Source of the DNA: Chromobacterium haemolyticum
GTDB lineage: Bacteria > Pseudomonadota > Gammaproteobacteria > Burkholderiales > Chromobacteriaceae
Length of the DNA stretch: 64,000 bases
NCBI RefSeq assembly: GCF_002081825.1
Contig: NZ_MUKU01000003.1
Coordinates: 1-64,000, forward strand
Reading direction: 5' to 3'
Below, one piece after another: positions 1-9,508 of the stretch (position 1 is its first letter; the number at the start of each line of letters is the position of its first letter). A program made the position numbers and the translations under genes. Under the pieces are notes generated by a model, which saw only the letters and a program-made list of their open reading frames with translations, did no database searches and had not been told where the DNA came from.

Positions 1-2
1 TG

Positions 3-119
3 GTCTGCTACAATCAGGAACGCACCCACCAAGGCAAGATGTGCTGCGGCCGCACGCCCGTACAAACCTTTATTGATGGCAAACGGGAATGGAGGGAGAA
101 GGTAGACAACTTGAATTGA
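3..119 (+). CDS. IS transposase, C-terminal fragment (cut by window edge)
   Basis: The frame opening at the window edge and ending in TGA at 117-119 reads as the end of an integrase-type (DDE) transposase. It contains the typical tail with YNQERTHQGK followed by a GRTP motif and TFIDGKREW. Such tails occur in transposases of the IS481 and IS3 groups. The catalytic core lies outside the window, so whether the element is intact cannot be judged. Family assignment rests on the tail motifs only. Confidence 0.75.
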   Translation, partial: VCYNQERTHQGKMCCGRTPVQTFIDGKREWREKVDNLN

Positions 120-177
120 TCTGACAGTCGGGTGCCGTCAAAACGGGAGACTGTCAGATCAGGTCTGAACTTCTACA
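118..177 (+). mobile_element. Right end of the IS element
   Basis: Directly after the transposase stop there is a 12-bp inverted repeat (118-129 with 149-160), followed by a stretch ending ...TTCTACA at 177. Read inward from that end it starts TGTAGAAGTTCAG, the TGT...ACA type of terminus usual for this class of IS. The exact end and the target duplication cannot be fixed because the other end is off the window. Confidence 0.5.
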
Positions 178-328
178 TCTGAGTAGTCCAATTTGTCGGT
201 TTCCCGCTATCATCTTGTCTGTTTTGCATTATATGCATTGAATCAGACAGCAGTACACTGCCTACTGTTAATGCTTTTCTGTACTCTCGACCGCACATCG
301 GAACGAGAGCCGCATCCGGAGTCATCCC

Positions 329-1219
329 ATGTATTCATTGTTTCCCATGCTGGCCGTGCTGATCTGGTCCGCCAACACCGTGGTGTCCAAAGCCGCGGCC
401 CAGGCGCTGGACCCCGCCGCCATTTCTTTCTATCGCTGGCTGTTGGCAGCCTTGATTCTCACCCCGCTGAGCCTGAGGCCGGTATTGCGCCAATGGCGCG
501 CCATCCGCCCCTGGTTGGGCCGCTTCGCCGTATTGGCCGCGCTCGGCATGGTGATGTACCAATGCCTGGCTTATTACGCCGCGCACAGCACCAGCGCCAC
601 CAATATGGGCGTGATCTGCGCCTTGATCCCGCTGCTGGGCCTGGCGCTGAACGCGACCGTCTTTCGCCAGCCCACCGGCGCGCACGCGCTATTCGGCGTG
701 GCGGTGTCCTTGCTGGGGGTGCTTTACCTGCTGGGCCAGGGGCGGCCGCTGGACCTGCTTAGCGGCGGCGTCAACCGCGGCGACGCGCTGATGCTGGTCG
801 GCTCCCTCTCTTACGCGCTGTACGGCATTCTGCTGCGCCGCTGGGCGCCGCCGTTCGGCAGCTGGACCAATCTCTACATCCAGGTGCTGCTGGCTGTGCT
901 GATGCTGGTGCCGGTGGCGATGAGCGCGGACAGCCTGGCGGTGCCGCCGCAAGGCGTCGGCCTGGTCGCCTTCGCCGGCATCGCGTCCTCGGTGCTGGCC
1001 CCCTATCTGTGGATGCGCGGCATCCAGGGCCTGGGCAGCGAGCGCACCGCCATCTTCATGAATCTGCTGCCTTTGTTCACCGCCGTGATCGCCAGCGCGC
1101 TGCTGGGCGAAACCATCCACGATTACCACTGGCTGGGCGGCGGGCTGATCCTGCTGGGCGTCAGCCTGAGTCAGGGCGGCTGGGCCAAGTTGCGCGGCCT
1201 CGTCCGTTCCGCGGCCTGA
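329..1219 (+). CDS. EamA/DMT-family inner-membrane permease
   Basis: A 296-residue very hydrophobic protein with about ten predicted membrane segments arranged as two EamA repeats; it begins MYSLFPMLAVLIWSANTVVS, the usual first-helix pattern of drug/metabolite transporters (RhaT/YdcZ type). The second repeat starts near residue 150 (GDALMLVGSLSYALYGILLR). The ATG at 329 follows a GGAG at 318-321. Members export amino acids or small metabolites; the substrate cannot be read from the sequence. It stands alone, downstream of the IS end and upstream of an amidotransferase gene. Confidence 0.85.
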   Translation: MYSLFPMLAVLIWSANTVVSKAAAQALDPAAISFYRWLLAALILTPLSLRPVLRQWRAIRPWLGRFAVLAALGMVMYQCLAYYAAHSTSATNMGVICALIPLLGLALNATVFRQPTGAHALFGVAVSLLGVLYLLGQGRPLDLLSGGVNRGDALMLVGSLSYALYGILLRRWAPPFGSWTNLYIQVLLAVLMLVPVAMSADSLAVPPQGVGLVAFAGIASSVLAPYLWMRGIQGLGSERTAIFMNLLPLFTAVIASALLGETIHDYHWLGGGLILLGVSLSQGGWAKLRGLVRSAA

Positions 1220-1360
1220 GCGTCGATTCCGCCGCCGCGCCCGGGCTCCACGGCCGGCGCGGCAGGATTGCCGCGGCCTCGCTTATCGCCTAAGCTCTGT
1301 AACAAAACCGCAGCCGGCACGGCCGGCCATGACAACCTCTCTACCGTGGAACCCAAAACC

Positions 1361-2140
1361 ATGTGCCAGTTAATGGGCATGAATTGTAATACTCCAACCG
1401 ACATCCTGTTCTCCTTCGAAGGCTTTCACCGCCGCGGCGGCCAGACCGACCACCACGCCGACGGCTGGGGCATCGCCTTTTTCGAGAACAAGGGCTGCCG
1501 CATCTTCCTGGACGACAAACCGTCCGTGGAATCGCCTGTGGCCCACCTGGTGCGCAACTATCCGATCAAGTCGGAAAACGTGATCGCCCACATCCGCAAA
1601 GCCACCCAAGGCGAAGTCAACCTGGCCAACACCCACCCCTTCATGCGCGAAATGTGGGGTCGTTACTGGATATTCGCCCACAACGGCAACCTGGAAAACT
1701 TCCAGCCCGAGGCTGGCTGCCATTACAACCCGGTGGGCGGCACCGACTCCGAACGGGCGTTCTGCCACCTGATGGAGCGGCTGCGCGCCAAATGGTGTCA
1801 GCAACCGCAGCTGGACGAATTGTTCGCCGAAGTGGCGCGGCTGGCGGCGGAAATCTCCAGCCACGGCGTGTTCAACTTCATGCTGAGCAACGGCGAGGTG
1901 TTGTTCGCCCACTGCTCCACCCATCTGCACTACATCATCCGCCAGGCGCCGTTCAACACCGCGCATTTGGTTGACGACGACGTCAGCGTGGATTTCGCCT
2001 CGGTCACCACCCCGCACGACCGCGTGGCGGTGATCGCCACCCAGCCGCTGACCGACAACGAAAGCTGGACGCCGCTCGTTCCCGGCGAGCTGCTGCTGTT
2101 CCGCGACGGCTCCCCGCTGTCGCAACACCTGCCCGGCTGA
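1361..2140 (+). CDS. Class II glutamine amidotransferase (YafJ-like)
   Basis: A 259-residue Ntn-hydrolase-type glutaminase. The start at 1361 is chosen because it places Cys directly after Met (MCQLMGMNCN); in this family the exposed Cys2 is the nucleophile, so the longer frame opening at 1268 would be inactive. Further family motifs are DGWGIAFFE, HIRKATQG, FAHNGNLENF and a GGTDSE substrate loop. It is a stand-alone glutaminase domain like E. coli YafJ, whose acceptor substrate is not firmly known. Transcribed alone; the next gene starts 67 bases later. Confidence 0.88.
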   Translation: MCQLMGMNCNTPTDILFSFEGFHRRGGQTDHHADGWGIAFFENKGCRIFLDDKPSVESPVAHLVRNYPIKSENVIAHIRKATQGEVNLANTHPFMREMWGRYWIFAHNGNLENFQPEAGCHYNPVGGTDSERAFCHLMERLRAKWCQQPQLDELFAEVARLAAEISSHGVFNFMLSNGEVLFAHCSTHLHYIIRQAPFNTAHLVDDDVSVDFASVTTPHDRVAVIATQPLTDNESWTPLVPGELLLFRDGSPLSQHLPG

Positions 2141-2207
2141 TCGCCCGCCGACAAGCCTTTGCCGCCGGTGTTATGCTGGCGGCAATGTCTTGTTCAGCGA
2201 GGCCTCC

Positions 2208-4013
2208 ATGCAGCGATTCGACTTCAGCTACGCCCCATTCGACGCCCTGAGCCCGGACGAGCGCCTACGCCTGGAAGCTTGCGCCGACATCCTGTTCTAC
2301 GCCAACGAGCAAACCGTGCTGACGCCGGACGCGCCGGTCACGGCTCTCTACGTAGTGATCAAGGGCGTGGTGAGGGAAATGGCCGGCGACGAGATCGTCG
2401 CGCTGTACCGGGCCCAGGACGGCTTCGACGCCCGCGCCACCGCCGCCGGCCAGACCTCTCACCGCTTCATCGTGCAGGAAGAGGCGCTGCTCTACAGCCT
2501 GCCTCGCGCGGAAGTGTTGGCGCTGACCGAGAGCAACCCACGCTTCGGCGCCTACTTTTACGCCAGCGTGTCGGAAAAGCTGGGCCGGCTGGCGCAGCGG
2601 GCGGGTCAGCGCGAACTGCAAACCTTGTTGGCGGCCACCGTTCGCGACGTCGGCGGCCGCCAACCGGTGTTTGTGGACGGCGGCGCCAGCCTGCGCGACG
2701 CGGCGGTGGCAATGAAGTCGCACAAATCCAAATCCGTGCTGCTGCGCGGCGACGGGCGGCTGGGCATCCTCACCACCACCGATTTTCGGGACATTGTGCT
2801 CAACGGCGTGTCCTCGGACGCGCCGGCGGCGGAATACTGCCAGTACGATCTGCTGACCATAGACATCGACGACTTCCTGTTCAACGCCCTGCTGCTGATG
2901 ACGCGCCGCAATCTGCGCCGCCTGGTGGTGACTGAACACGGCGAGCCGGTGAGCATGCTGGCCCAGGTGGACGTGCTCTCCTACTTTTCCAACCACTCCC
3001 ACCTGATCGCGCAGCGCTTGGAACGCGCGGCCACGCTGGACGAACTGGCGGAAGTAGCGGAGCAGATTCCGCAGCTGGTGCGCATCCTGTCCGGGCACGG
3101 CGTCAAGGCGCTGCAGCTGGGTCGGCTGGTGCAAAGCCTCAATGCCCGGCTGTTCGCCCGCGCCTGGCGGCTGATTGCGCCGCCGGAGCTGGTGGCCAAC
3201 AGCTGCTTGCTGGTGCTGGGTTCGGAAGGGCGCGGCGAGCAGATCCTCAAAACAGACCAGGACAACGCGCTGCTGCTGCGCGACGGCGCGCCCTGGCCGC
3301 AACTGGAAGCCAGCTGCCAGGCCTTTTCCGCCGCGCTGGCCCGTTTCGGCTACCCGCCCTGTCCCGGCAACATCATGCTCACCCACCCGGACTGGCGCTT
3401 CAGCGGCGCCGAGCTGCGTGATCGCCTCCACCGCTGGGTGCACAGCCCGGACGGCAACGCCTTGATGCGGCTGGCCATCTTCGTGGACGCGGAAGCCGTC
3501 TGCGGCGACCCGGCGCTGCTGGAGGACGCCCAAAACTATCTGCGCCTCACCCTGCGCGACGACGCCGGCTTCTTCTCCCGCTTCGCTCGCGCCATCGAAC
3601 AGTTCGACACCCCGCTGGGCCTGTTTTCCCATCTGCAAACTCGCGACCGCGACGGCCGCGCCGCGCTGGATCTGAAAAAAGGCGGCATCTTCCCTCTGGT
3701 TCACGGCATCCGCGCGCTGGCGCTGGAATACGGAGTCAGCGAAAACAACTCGCAGCAAAGACTGCAGGCGCTGACCGCGCAGGGCCGGCTGGAGCGCGGC
3801 TTGGCCGAGGATGTGGGCGAGGCGCTGTCCTATCTGATGCAACTGCGGCTGGATCAGGGGCTGGAGCGGCTTGCCGCCGGCAAACCGGCCGACAACCTAC
3901 TGGAACCGGAAAAGCTGTCCTCGCTGGAGCGGGACCTGCTCAAGGACACGCTGGGCGTTGTCAAGCGATTCAAGGCGCAGTTGCGCCACCATTACCGGCT
4001 GGGCAGCTTCTGA
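2208..4013 (+). CDS. cNMP-binding/CBS/DUF294 nucleotidyltransferase-like signalling protein
   Basis: About 601 residues. Order of parts: an N-terminal cyclic-nucleotide-binding-like domain (about residues 10-115), a CBS-domain pair (about 140-260), a DUF294 nucleotidyltransferase-like domain with LVLGSEGRGEQ and the acidic TDQDNALLL motif, and the DUF294 C-terminal domain. A TTG at 2190 would add six residues; the ATG at 2208 is preferred because AGCGAGG lies 4-10 bases before it. Its stop overlaps the start of the exonuclease gene (TGATG), so the two are translationally coupled. The family resembles GlnD-type nucleotidyltransferases, but its target is unknown. Confidence 0.85.
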   Translation: MQRFDFSYAPFDALSPDERLRLEACADILFYANEQTVLTPDAPVTALYVVIKGVVREMAGDEIVALYRAQDGFDARATAAGQTSHRFIVQEEALLYSLPRAEVLALTESNPRFGAYFYASVSEKLGRLAQRAGQRELQTLLAATVRDVGGRQPVFVDGGASLRDAAVAMKSHKSKSVLLRGDGRLGILTTTDFRDIVLNGVSSDAPAAEYCQYDLLTIDIDDFLFNALLLMTRRNLRRLVVTEHGEPVSMLAQVDVLSYFSNHSHLIAQRLERAATLDELAEVAEQIPQLVRILSGHGVKALQLGRLVQSLNARLFARAWRLIAPPELVANSCLLVLGSEGRGEQILKTDQDNALLLRDGAPWPQLEASCQAFSAALARFGYPPCPGNIMLTHPDWRFSGAELRDRLHRWVHSPDGNALMRLAIFVDAEAVCGDPALLEDAQNYLRLTLRDDAGFFSRFARAIEQFDTPLGLFSHLQTRDRDGRAALDLKKGGIFPLVHGIRALALEYGVSENNSQQRLQALTAQGRLERGLAEDVGEALSYLMQLRLDQGLERLAAGKPADNLLEPEKLSSLERDLLKDTLGVVKRFKAQLRHHYRLGSF

Positions 4014-4621
4014 TGCTGACCGCCCTGCTGCGCCAATGGCAGCGACGCCGGCTGCGCGACCCGGCTTACGCCGAGATGTACCGGGAACACCCGGACGAAC
4101 TGGTCAGCCTGGACTGCGAAACCACCAGCCTGAATCCGGCGGACGCCGAACTGCTGTCCATCGGCGCGGTCAAGCTGCGCGGCAACCGCATCCTCGCCAG
4201 CGAGGCGCTCTACCTGCTGGTGCGCCCGGAACGGGCGCCGCAGGCGGACAATGTGCGCATCCACGGCCTGCGGCCTATCGACGTCCGCCAGGGCCTGGCG
4301 GCCCAGGACGCCGTGAGGCGGCTGCTGGATTTCATCGGCGGCCGGCCGCTGTTGGGCTATTACCTGGAATACGACCTGGCGGTGCTCAACCGCTACGTCC
4401 GCCCCTGGCTGGGCGTGCCTCTGCCGCAGCGGCGCATCGAGATTTCCGGCCGCTATTACGACTACAAGCTGAGACAGAACCCTGACGCCCACATCGACCT
4501 TAGGCTGGCCAGCATCTGCCAGGATCTGGACATGCCCGCGCCGCCGCGCCACGACGCGCTCAACGACGCCATCAACGCGGCCATGCTCTACCTGGCGCTG
4601 AAACAGCGCGGCTATGGCTGA
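4013..4621 (+). CDS. DEDDh 3'-5' exonuclease (DnaQ-like)
   Basis: A 202-residue exonuclease domain protein. ExoI is SLDCETTSLNP (Asp34, Glu36), ExoII is GYYLEYDLAVLNRY, and ExoIII is HDALNDAINAAML, with the His-x4-Asp spacing of the DEDDh class. It lacks the extra domains of the replicative epsilon subunit. The ATG shares one base with the stop of the preceding DUF294 gene. The same two-gene pairing is common in proteobacteria, which suggests a shared role in nucleotide or RNA signalling rather than replication; that role is inference. Confidence 0.87.
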   Translation: MLTALLRQWQRRRLRDPAYAEMYREHPDELVSLDCETTSLNPADAELLSIGAVKLRGNRILASEALYLLVRPERAPQADNVRIHGLRPIDVRQGLAAQDAVRRLLDFIGGRPLLGYYLEYDLAVLNRYVRPWLGVPLPQRRIEISGRYYDYKLRQNPDAHIDLRLASICQDLDMPAPPRHDALNDAINAAMLYLALKQRGYG

Positions 4622-4701
4622 GGATGCGTTTCAACGCCGGCGGGAACGCTTGTTCAGCTGATTCCCCCGCCGCCATGCCGCGAACCCGGCGGACGGCCCG
4701 T

Positions 4702-5499
4702 CTAGCCCGCCGCTACCTGCATCACTTTCACGCCGGCCTGCTGCAGGCCGGACAGGTAGTCCGAAGGAATGCCGGTATCGGTAATCAAAGTATCGATCCG
4801 GCGAGTATCCAGAATCTTGTGCAGGCTAGTGCGGCGAAACTTGCTGGAATCGGTTACCACCACGACGCGGTCGGCCACTTCGCACATGCAGCGGTTAAGC
4901 CTGGCCTCCGCCTCATAGTGCGTACTGACCCCATGCTCCAAATCCAGCCCGTCCACGCCGAGAAACAAGAGATCGAAATGATAGTCCCGCAACGACTGCT
5001 CGGCCTGGGTGCCGTAGAAAGACAGCGAAGTGCGACGCAGCTGCCCTCCCGTCATGAATAGCTCCACGCCCGGCGCGTCCGCCAAGACATTCGCGATATT
5101 CAGTCCATTGGTCATGACGATCAAATCCTGATGCGCGCTCAGGCAACTGGCGATTTGCTGGGTCGTGGTGCCGGAATCCAGAATGACGCGCTTGCCCGGC
5201 GCAACCAGGGTGGCGGCCAGCTGGCCGATTCGCTGCTTGACGCCGGCATTGAGCAGGCTCTTGTCTGAAATCGCTCGTTCCTTGGGCGCGGGCACCGGAT
5301 CAAACACCAGCGCGCCGCCATAAGAGCGGGTGGCTACGCCTTGCTTTTCCAAAAAAGCCAAGTCATTGCGAATGGTTACCGACGACACCTGAAATTGCGC
5401 GGCCAGTTCGGAAACCTGCACGCTGCCGTGCTTGTTCAATTGCTGAACGATGCGCTCGCGACGCTCGCTGGTGCTGACACTGTTTTTGCTTTCTATCAT
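4702..5499 (-). CDS. agaR: DeoR-family transcriptional repressor, AgaR-like
   Basis: A 265-residue DeoR-type regulator: N-terminal helix-turn-helix (about residues 10-65, [20 protein letters not shown]) and a C-terminal sugar-phosphate-sensing DeoRC domain with the signature [11 protein letters not shown]. It is divergent from the amino-sugar operon and separated from it by 271 bases containing sites that resemble the E. coli AgaR consensus. In E. coli AgaR represses GalNAc/GalN genes and is relieved by the phosphorylated amino sugar. The name is given by context plus family; other DeoR members would look similar. Confidence 0.8.
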   Translation of the reverse strand: MIESKNSVSTSERRERIVQQLNKHGSVQVSELAAQFQVSSVTIRNDLAFLEKQGVATRSYGGALVFDPVPAPKERAISDKSLLNAGVKQRIGQLAATLVAPGKRVILDSGTTTQQIASCLSAHQDLIVMTNGLNIANVLADAPGVELFMTGGQLRRTSLSFYGTQAEQSLRDYHFDLLFLGVDGLDLEHGVSTHYEAEARLNRCMCEVADRVVVVTDSSKFRRTSLHKILDTRRIDTLITDTGIPSDYLSGLQQAGVKVMQVAAG

Positions 5500-5633
5500 C
5501 TTGCGCTCCCGCTGTACGCAGTTTCGGTTTCTTTTCTTTTAACGCGACTCAAAATCAGCGCCTTCCGGCCGCCCTGCCGCCATTATTCCACAGCCTGCCG
5601 CGCCCGCCCACTTCGGCAAAAAAGCAACAAAGC

Positions 5634-5739
5634 AAAATCTTTCTTTTCCTTTCTTCTTTCGGCTATTGAAATCACAATCACATTTCGTTTAGCTTAAAAG
5701 GCATGGAAAATAATACAAGAAGAAACAAAACGAAATCAA
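5634..5739. promoter_or_regulatory. Putative AgaR operators and aga promoter
   Basis: The strand complementary to 5712-5739 carries TTTCGTTTTGTTTC followed by a TTG-rich tail, matching most positions of the published E. coli AgaR consensus as I recall it (TTTC-R-TTT-Y-R-TTT). A second ATTTCGTTT lies at 5682-5690 on the plus strand, and a TTTC-repeat run lies at 5637-5660. A possible promoter is TTGAAA (5666-5671), 17-base spacer, TTAGCT (5689-5694). Binding by the neighbouring repressor is inferred, and promoter boxes are weak matches. Confidence 0.5.
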
Positions 5740-5770
5740 AAATCGTTCCCATCAACTAACGAGACGACAA

Positions 5771-7066
5771 ATGAACCCCCTGCTACAGCTAGTGCGGCGC
5801 CACAGGCAAGGCGAGCACGTCGGCATCTTTTCCGTGTGCTCCGCCCACCCCCTTGTGCTGGAAGCCGCACTGATCCAGGCCCGCGAAAATCAAACCGCCC
5901 TGCTGGTGGAAGCCACGTCCAATCAGGTAGATCAGTTTGGCGGCTATACCGGCATGAGGCCCCATGGTTTCAGCGAACACCTGACCCAACTAGCGCAAGG
6001 CTGCGGCTTTCCCGCCGACAAGCTGATTTTGGGAGGCGACCACCTCGGCCCCAATCGCTGGCAAAGCCTGCCCGCCGCGGAAGCGATGGAACATGCCCGC
6101 GATTTGATCGCCGCTTACGTTGCCGCCGGCTTCCAAAAACTGCATCTCGATTGCAGCATGGCCTGCGCCGACGACGAGCTCCCGCTGGACGACGCGCTAG
6201 TCGCCGCGCGCGCGGCGGACCTCGCCCGTGTGGCGGAAGAAGTTGGCCGGCACCTGTATGGCCGCAGCGAGCTTTTATACGTGGTGGGCACCGAGGTGCC
6301 TACGCCCGGCGGCGCGCAGGAACATCTGGATGAACTTGCAGTGACTCGGCCGGAAGCCGCCGAGCGCACTCTTCTCGCACACCGCGAAGCCTTTGCCGCC
6401 GCCGGTCTGAACGATGCATGGCAGCGCGTGATCGCGCTGGTGGTGCAACCCGGCGTAGAGTTCGATCACATCAGCGTGGCCAACTATCAGCCCGCCGCCG
6501 CCGCCGCGCTCAGCCGCATGATAGAGGGGCATCCGGGCCTGGTTTATGAAGCCCATTCCACCGACTACCAAACTCCCGCGGCCTACCGTCAACTGGTGCG
6601 AGACCATTTCGCCATCCTCAAGGTCGGCCCGGCTCTCACTTTCGCATTGCGCGAGGCCTTATACGCGCTTGCCGGCATTGAAAACGAATTGCTGCCGGAA
6701 AAAGAACGCTCCCATTTACGCAAGGTTCTGGAGCAATCGATGCTGGAGCGCCCCGCCTTCTGGCAAAGCCATTATCACGGCAGCCAGACGGAGTGCCGGC
6801 TGGCCCGCAGTTTCAGCTACTCGGACCGCATTCGTTATTACTGGCCCATCCCGGCGGTGGAGGCCAGTTGCCAGACACTGCTCAACAATCTTTCCGCCGT
6901 CGCCCTGCCAGAAACCTTGCTCAGTCAGTATTTGCCTGCTCAATATCAGCGTGTGCGCGCCGGCACGTTGGAGGCCAAGCCCAAGGCGCTAGTCATCGAT
7001 TGCGTCCGAGAGGTGCTGCGCCCCTACGCGGCGGCCTGTCGCGCGGAAACGGAGGAACAGTCATGA
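5771..7066 (+). CDS. agaZ: Tagatose-bisphosphate aldolase non-catalytic subunit family protein (AgaZ/KbaZ/GatZ)
   Basis: 431 residues, normal length for AgaZ/KbaZ. Family patterns include [17 protein letters not shown] near the start, [29 protein letters not shown] and the [12 protein letters not shown] stretch. In E. coli KbaZ/AgaZ is needed for stability and full activity of the class II aldolase KbaY/AgaY; some reports treat AgaZ as a possible tagatose-6-phosphate kinase. It is first in the operon, and its stop overlaps the AgaS start (ATGA). No AgaY gene is present anywhere in this window, so the catalytic partner must be elsewhere or this protein acts differently here. Confidence 0.85.
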   Translation: MNPLLQLVRRHRQGEHVGIFSVCSAHPLVLEAALIQARENQTALLVEATSNQVDQFGGYTGMRPHGFSEHLTQLAQGCGFPADKLILGGDHLGPNRWQSLPAAEAMEHARDLIAAYVAAGFQKLHLDCSMACADDELPLDDALVAARAADLARVAEEVGRHLYGRSELLYVVGTEVPTPGGAQEHLDELAVTRPEAAERTLLAHREAFAAAGLNDAWQRVIALVVQPGVEFDHISVANYQPAAAAALSRMIEGHPGLVYEAHSTDYQTPAAYRQLVRDHFAILKVGPALTFALREALYALAGIENELLPEKERSHLRKVLEQSMLERPAFWQSHYHGSQTECRLARSFSYSDRIRYYWPIPAVEASCQTLLNNLSAVALPETLLSQYLPAQYQRVRAGTLEAKPKALVIDCVREVLRPYAAACRAETEEQS

Positions 7067-8223
7067 TCCTGGGACATAGCCGTGAAGGCCTGGCGAAGGC
7101 GGGAGGGTTGGCCACCGCTCAGGAGATCGACCAGCAACCGCTCGCCTGGGCCGATACGCTGGACATCGTCGAAGCCGGACGGCCGTCTATCAGCGTTTTT
7201 CTGGCGCCGCTGCTCGCCCACCCCAACTTGCGCATCATTTTGACGGGGGCAGGCAGTTCCGCCTTCATCGGCGAAACGCTCGCGCCCTATATCAGCCGCT
7301 GGCTCGGCAGGCAGGTGGAGTCCATCGCCACCACCGACATCGTTACCTCTCCCGTCAGCTATTTCAACGCCAAGCGCCCCACCTTGCTGGTCTCCTTCGC
7401 TCGCTCCGGAAACAGCCCGGAAAGCCTGGCGGCCATAGAGTTGGCAGACAGCCTGCAACCCTCCTGCCGCCACTTGGTGCTGACCTGCAGTGAACATGGC
7501 GAACTCTATCGCCGCAGCCGCGAGAATCCCCGCGCGCTAAGCGTGCTGATGCCGCCGGACAGCAACGATCGCGGCTTCGCCATGACCAGCAGCCTTAGCT
7601 GCATGTTGCTTGCTTGTCTGGCCATCCTGTTGCCGCGGCGCTTCAATCCCGTTGAATGCCTGAACATGCTTCAGCGCGGACGTCATCTGATAGACGTATT
7701 GCCGCGGCAATTGGCGGGCTGGGCGGCGGCCCCGCCGAAGCGCGTGGTTTATCTCGGCAGCAACGAACTCAAGGGCATCGCGCGCGAAGGGGCGCTCAAG
7801 ATGTTGGAGTTAAGCGCGGGCCGCATCGTGGCCTTGTTCGATTCCGCCATTGGTTTTCGCCATGGGCCTAAGTCCGTCATTGACGAGCGGACAGTGGTGA
7901 TACAGCTCATTTCCAACCAGCCGCATGTGCGCCGTTACGAATTAGACCTGCTGCAAGAGCTGCGCCGAGACGCGCGAGCGGAACAAGTCGTAGCGCTTGC
8001 CGATCGCCGCGACTCCGTCATTGACGCCGGCGACCGGCTGTATCTGCCTCCAGGAAAAGAGGGCGACGATATGAGCCTGGCTTTTTGCTACCTGCCGTAT
8101 TTGCAGTACATGGCTTTTCAAGCCTCCATGCTGCTGGGCATCTCTCCGGACTCGCCGTCTCCCGACGGGCATGTCAACCGCGTGGTGCAGGGCGTCACCA
8201 TTTACCCCTATTCCGAGGCTTAG
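7063..8223 (+). CDS. agaS: SIS-domain galactosamine-6-phosphate deaminase/isomerase AgaS
   Basis: 386 residues with two SIS domains (about 40-200 and 215-370), with phosphosugar-binding patterns [26 protein letters not shown] and [19 protein letters not shown]. AgaS converts galactosamine-6-phosphate to tagatose-6-phosphate plus ammonia in the Aga pathway. The ATG at 7063 overlaps the agaZ stop by four bases; the upstream extension of this frame to 6793 is the shadow of agaZ. There is no separate AgaI gene, consistent with AgaS doing the deamination. Nine bases separate it from the EIIB gene. Confidence 0.87.
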   Translation: MILGHSREGLAKAGGLATAQEIDQQPLAWADTLDIVEAGRPSISVFLAPLLAHPNLRIILTGAGSSAFIGETLAPYISRWLGRQVESIATTDIVTSPVSYFNAKRPTLLVSFARSGNSPESLAAIELADSLQPSCRHLVLTCSEHGELYRRSRENPRALSVLMPPDSNDRGFAMTSSLSCMLLACLAILLPRRFNPVECLNMLQRGRHLIDVLPRQLAGWAAAPPKRVVYLGSNELKGIAREGALKMLELSAGRIVALFDSAIGFRHGPKSVIDERTVVIQLISNQPHVRRYELDLLQELRRDARAEQVVALADRRDSVIDAGDRLYLPPGKEGDDMSLAFCYLPYLQYMAFQASMLLGISPDSPSPDGHVNRVVQGVTIYPYSEA

Positions 8224-8231
8224 GAGGCGAA

Positions 8232-8729
8232 ATGCCGAATATCGTATTGAGTCGCATCGATGAACGTCTGGTTCACGGACAGGTGGGTGTGCAATGGGTG
8301 GGTTTCGCCGGCGCCAACCTGGTCATGGTGGCCAATGATGAGATTGCCGAGGACGCCCTCCAGCAAAACCTGATGGAGATGGTGCTGGCGGAGGGCATTG
8401 CCATCCGGTTTTGGCCGCTGCAAAAAGTGATCGACCAGATCCACCTGGCCGCGGACCGGCAAAAAATCCTCATTGTCTGCAAGACTCCGGGGCACTTTCT
8501 GCAATTGATCGAAGGCGGCGTGCCGATCAAACGCATCAATGTCGGCAATATGCATTACGCCAACGGCAAGCGTCAGATCTACAAAACCGTATCGGTAGGC
8601 GAACAGGACGTGCGCGACTTCCGGGCGCTGCGCGAAAAAGGCGTGGAATGCTTTATCCAAGGCGTGCCCACCGAGCCGGAACAGGACGTCTACCCCTTGT
8701 TGCAAGACCAAGAAGAAGGAGTGTCATGA
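8232..8729 (+). CDS. agaB: PTS mannose-family EIIB component, GalNAc/GalN type
   Basis: 165 residues, a complete mannose/sorbose-family IIB domain. The phosphorylated histidine is His15 in RIDERLVHGQVGVQW. The ATG at 8232 follows TAGGAGG at 8221-8227; the frame upstream of it belongs to the agaS region. EIIB passes the phosphate from EIIA to the sugar as it passes EIIC/EIID. Its stop overlaps the EIIC start (ATGA). Substrate assignment comes from the neighbouring AgaS and deacetylase genes, so GalNAc versus GalN is not settled. Confidence 0.88.
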   Translation: MPNIVLSRIDERLVHGQVGVQWVGFAGANLVMVANDEIAEDALQQNLMEMVLAEGIAIRFWPLQKVIDQIHLAADRQKILIVCKTPGHFLQLIEGGVPIKRINVGNMHYANGKRQIYKTVSVGEQDVRDFRALREKGVECFIQGVPTEPEQDVYPLLQDQEEGVS

Positions 8730-9508
8730 TGGAGATCAGTCTGTTACAAGGCCTGGCCTTGGGCCTGCTGGCCTTTGTCGCCGGGCTGGACCTGTTCAAC
8801 GGCCTGACCCATTTTCACCGGCCTGTTGTGCTGGGGCCCTTGGTCGGTCTGATTCTGGGCGACGCGCACACCGGCATTCTGGTGGGCGGCACGCTGGAAC
8901 TGGTGTGGATGGGGCTTGCGCCGCTAGCCGGCGCGCAGCCGCCCAACGTCATCATCGGCACCATCGTCGGCGCCACTTTCGCCATCACCACCGGCGTCAA
9001 GCCCGAGGTGGCGGTTGGCGTGGCGGTGCCGTTCGCCGTGGCGGTGCAGATGGGCATCACCTTCCTGTTTTCCGTCATGTCCGGCGTGATGTCGCGCTGC
9101 GACGGCATGGCCGCCGCCGGCGACTACAAAGGCATTGAACGGGTGAATCATCTAGCCTTGCTGGCCTTGGGCTCCTTCTATTTTCTCTGCGCCTTTCTGC
9201 CCATCTACTTTGGGGCCGAGCACAGCAAAACGATCATCGACATGCTGCCCAAGCGTCTGATCGACGGCCTTGGCGTCGCTGGCGGCATCATGCCTGCCAT
9301 CGGTTTTGCCATCTTGCTCAAGATTATGATGAAAAACGTTTATATCCCCTACTTCATCCTCGGCTTCGTTGCCGCAGCCTGGCTCAAGCTGCCGGTACTG
9401 GCCATCGCCACCGCCGCGCTGGCCATGGCGATGATAGACATCATGCGCAAAGGAGGCGGCCAAACGCCGCCGCGCGCGCCTCAGGAGGCAGCAGAAGATG
9501 GCATCTAA
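8726..9508 (+). CDS. agaC: PTS mannose-family EIIC membrane component
   Basis: About 260 residues, hydrophobic, with the family features VLGPLVGLILGDAHTGILVG and a MGLAPLAGAQPPN loop. Start is ATG at 8726, overlapping the EIIB stop; a second ATG directly follows at 8729. AAGAAGGAG precedes it. EIIC forms the sugar channel together with EIID. The coding sequence overlaps EIID by 11 bases, so EIIB-EIIC-EIID are tightly coupled. Confidence 0.88.
   Translation: MMEISLLQGLALGLLAFVAGLDLFNGLTHFHRPVVLGPLVGLILGDAHTGILVGGTLELVWMGLAPLAGAQPPNVIIGTIVGATFAITTGVKPEVAVGVAVPFAVAVQMGITFLFSVMSGVMSRCDGMAAAGDYKGIERVNHLALLALGSFYFLCAFLPIYFGAEHSKTIIDMLPKRLIDGLGVAGGIMPAIGFAILLKIMMKNVYIPYFILGFVAAAWLKLPVLAIATAALAMAMIDIMRKGGGQTPPRAPQEAAEDGI

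Noticed and set aside
193-762. 189-codon plus-strand frame near the IS end
   Set aside because: Most of it overlaps the permease gene in another frame and is Arg/Pro-rich; no motif supports it.
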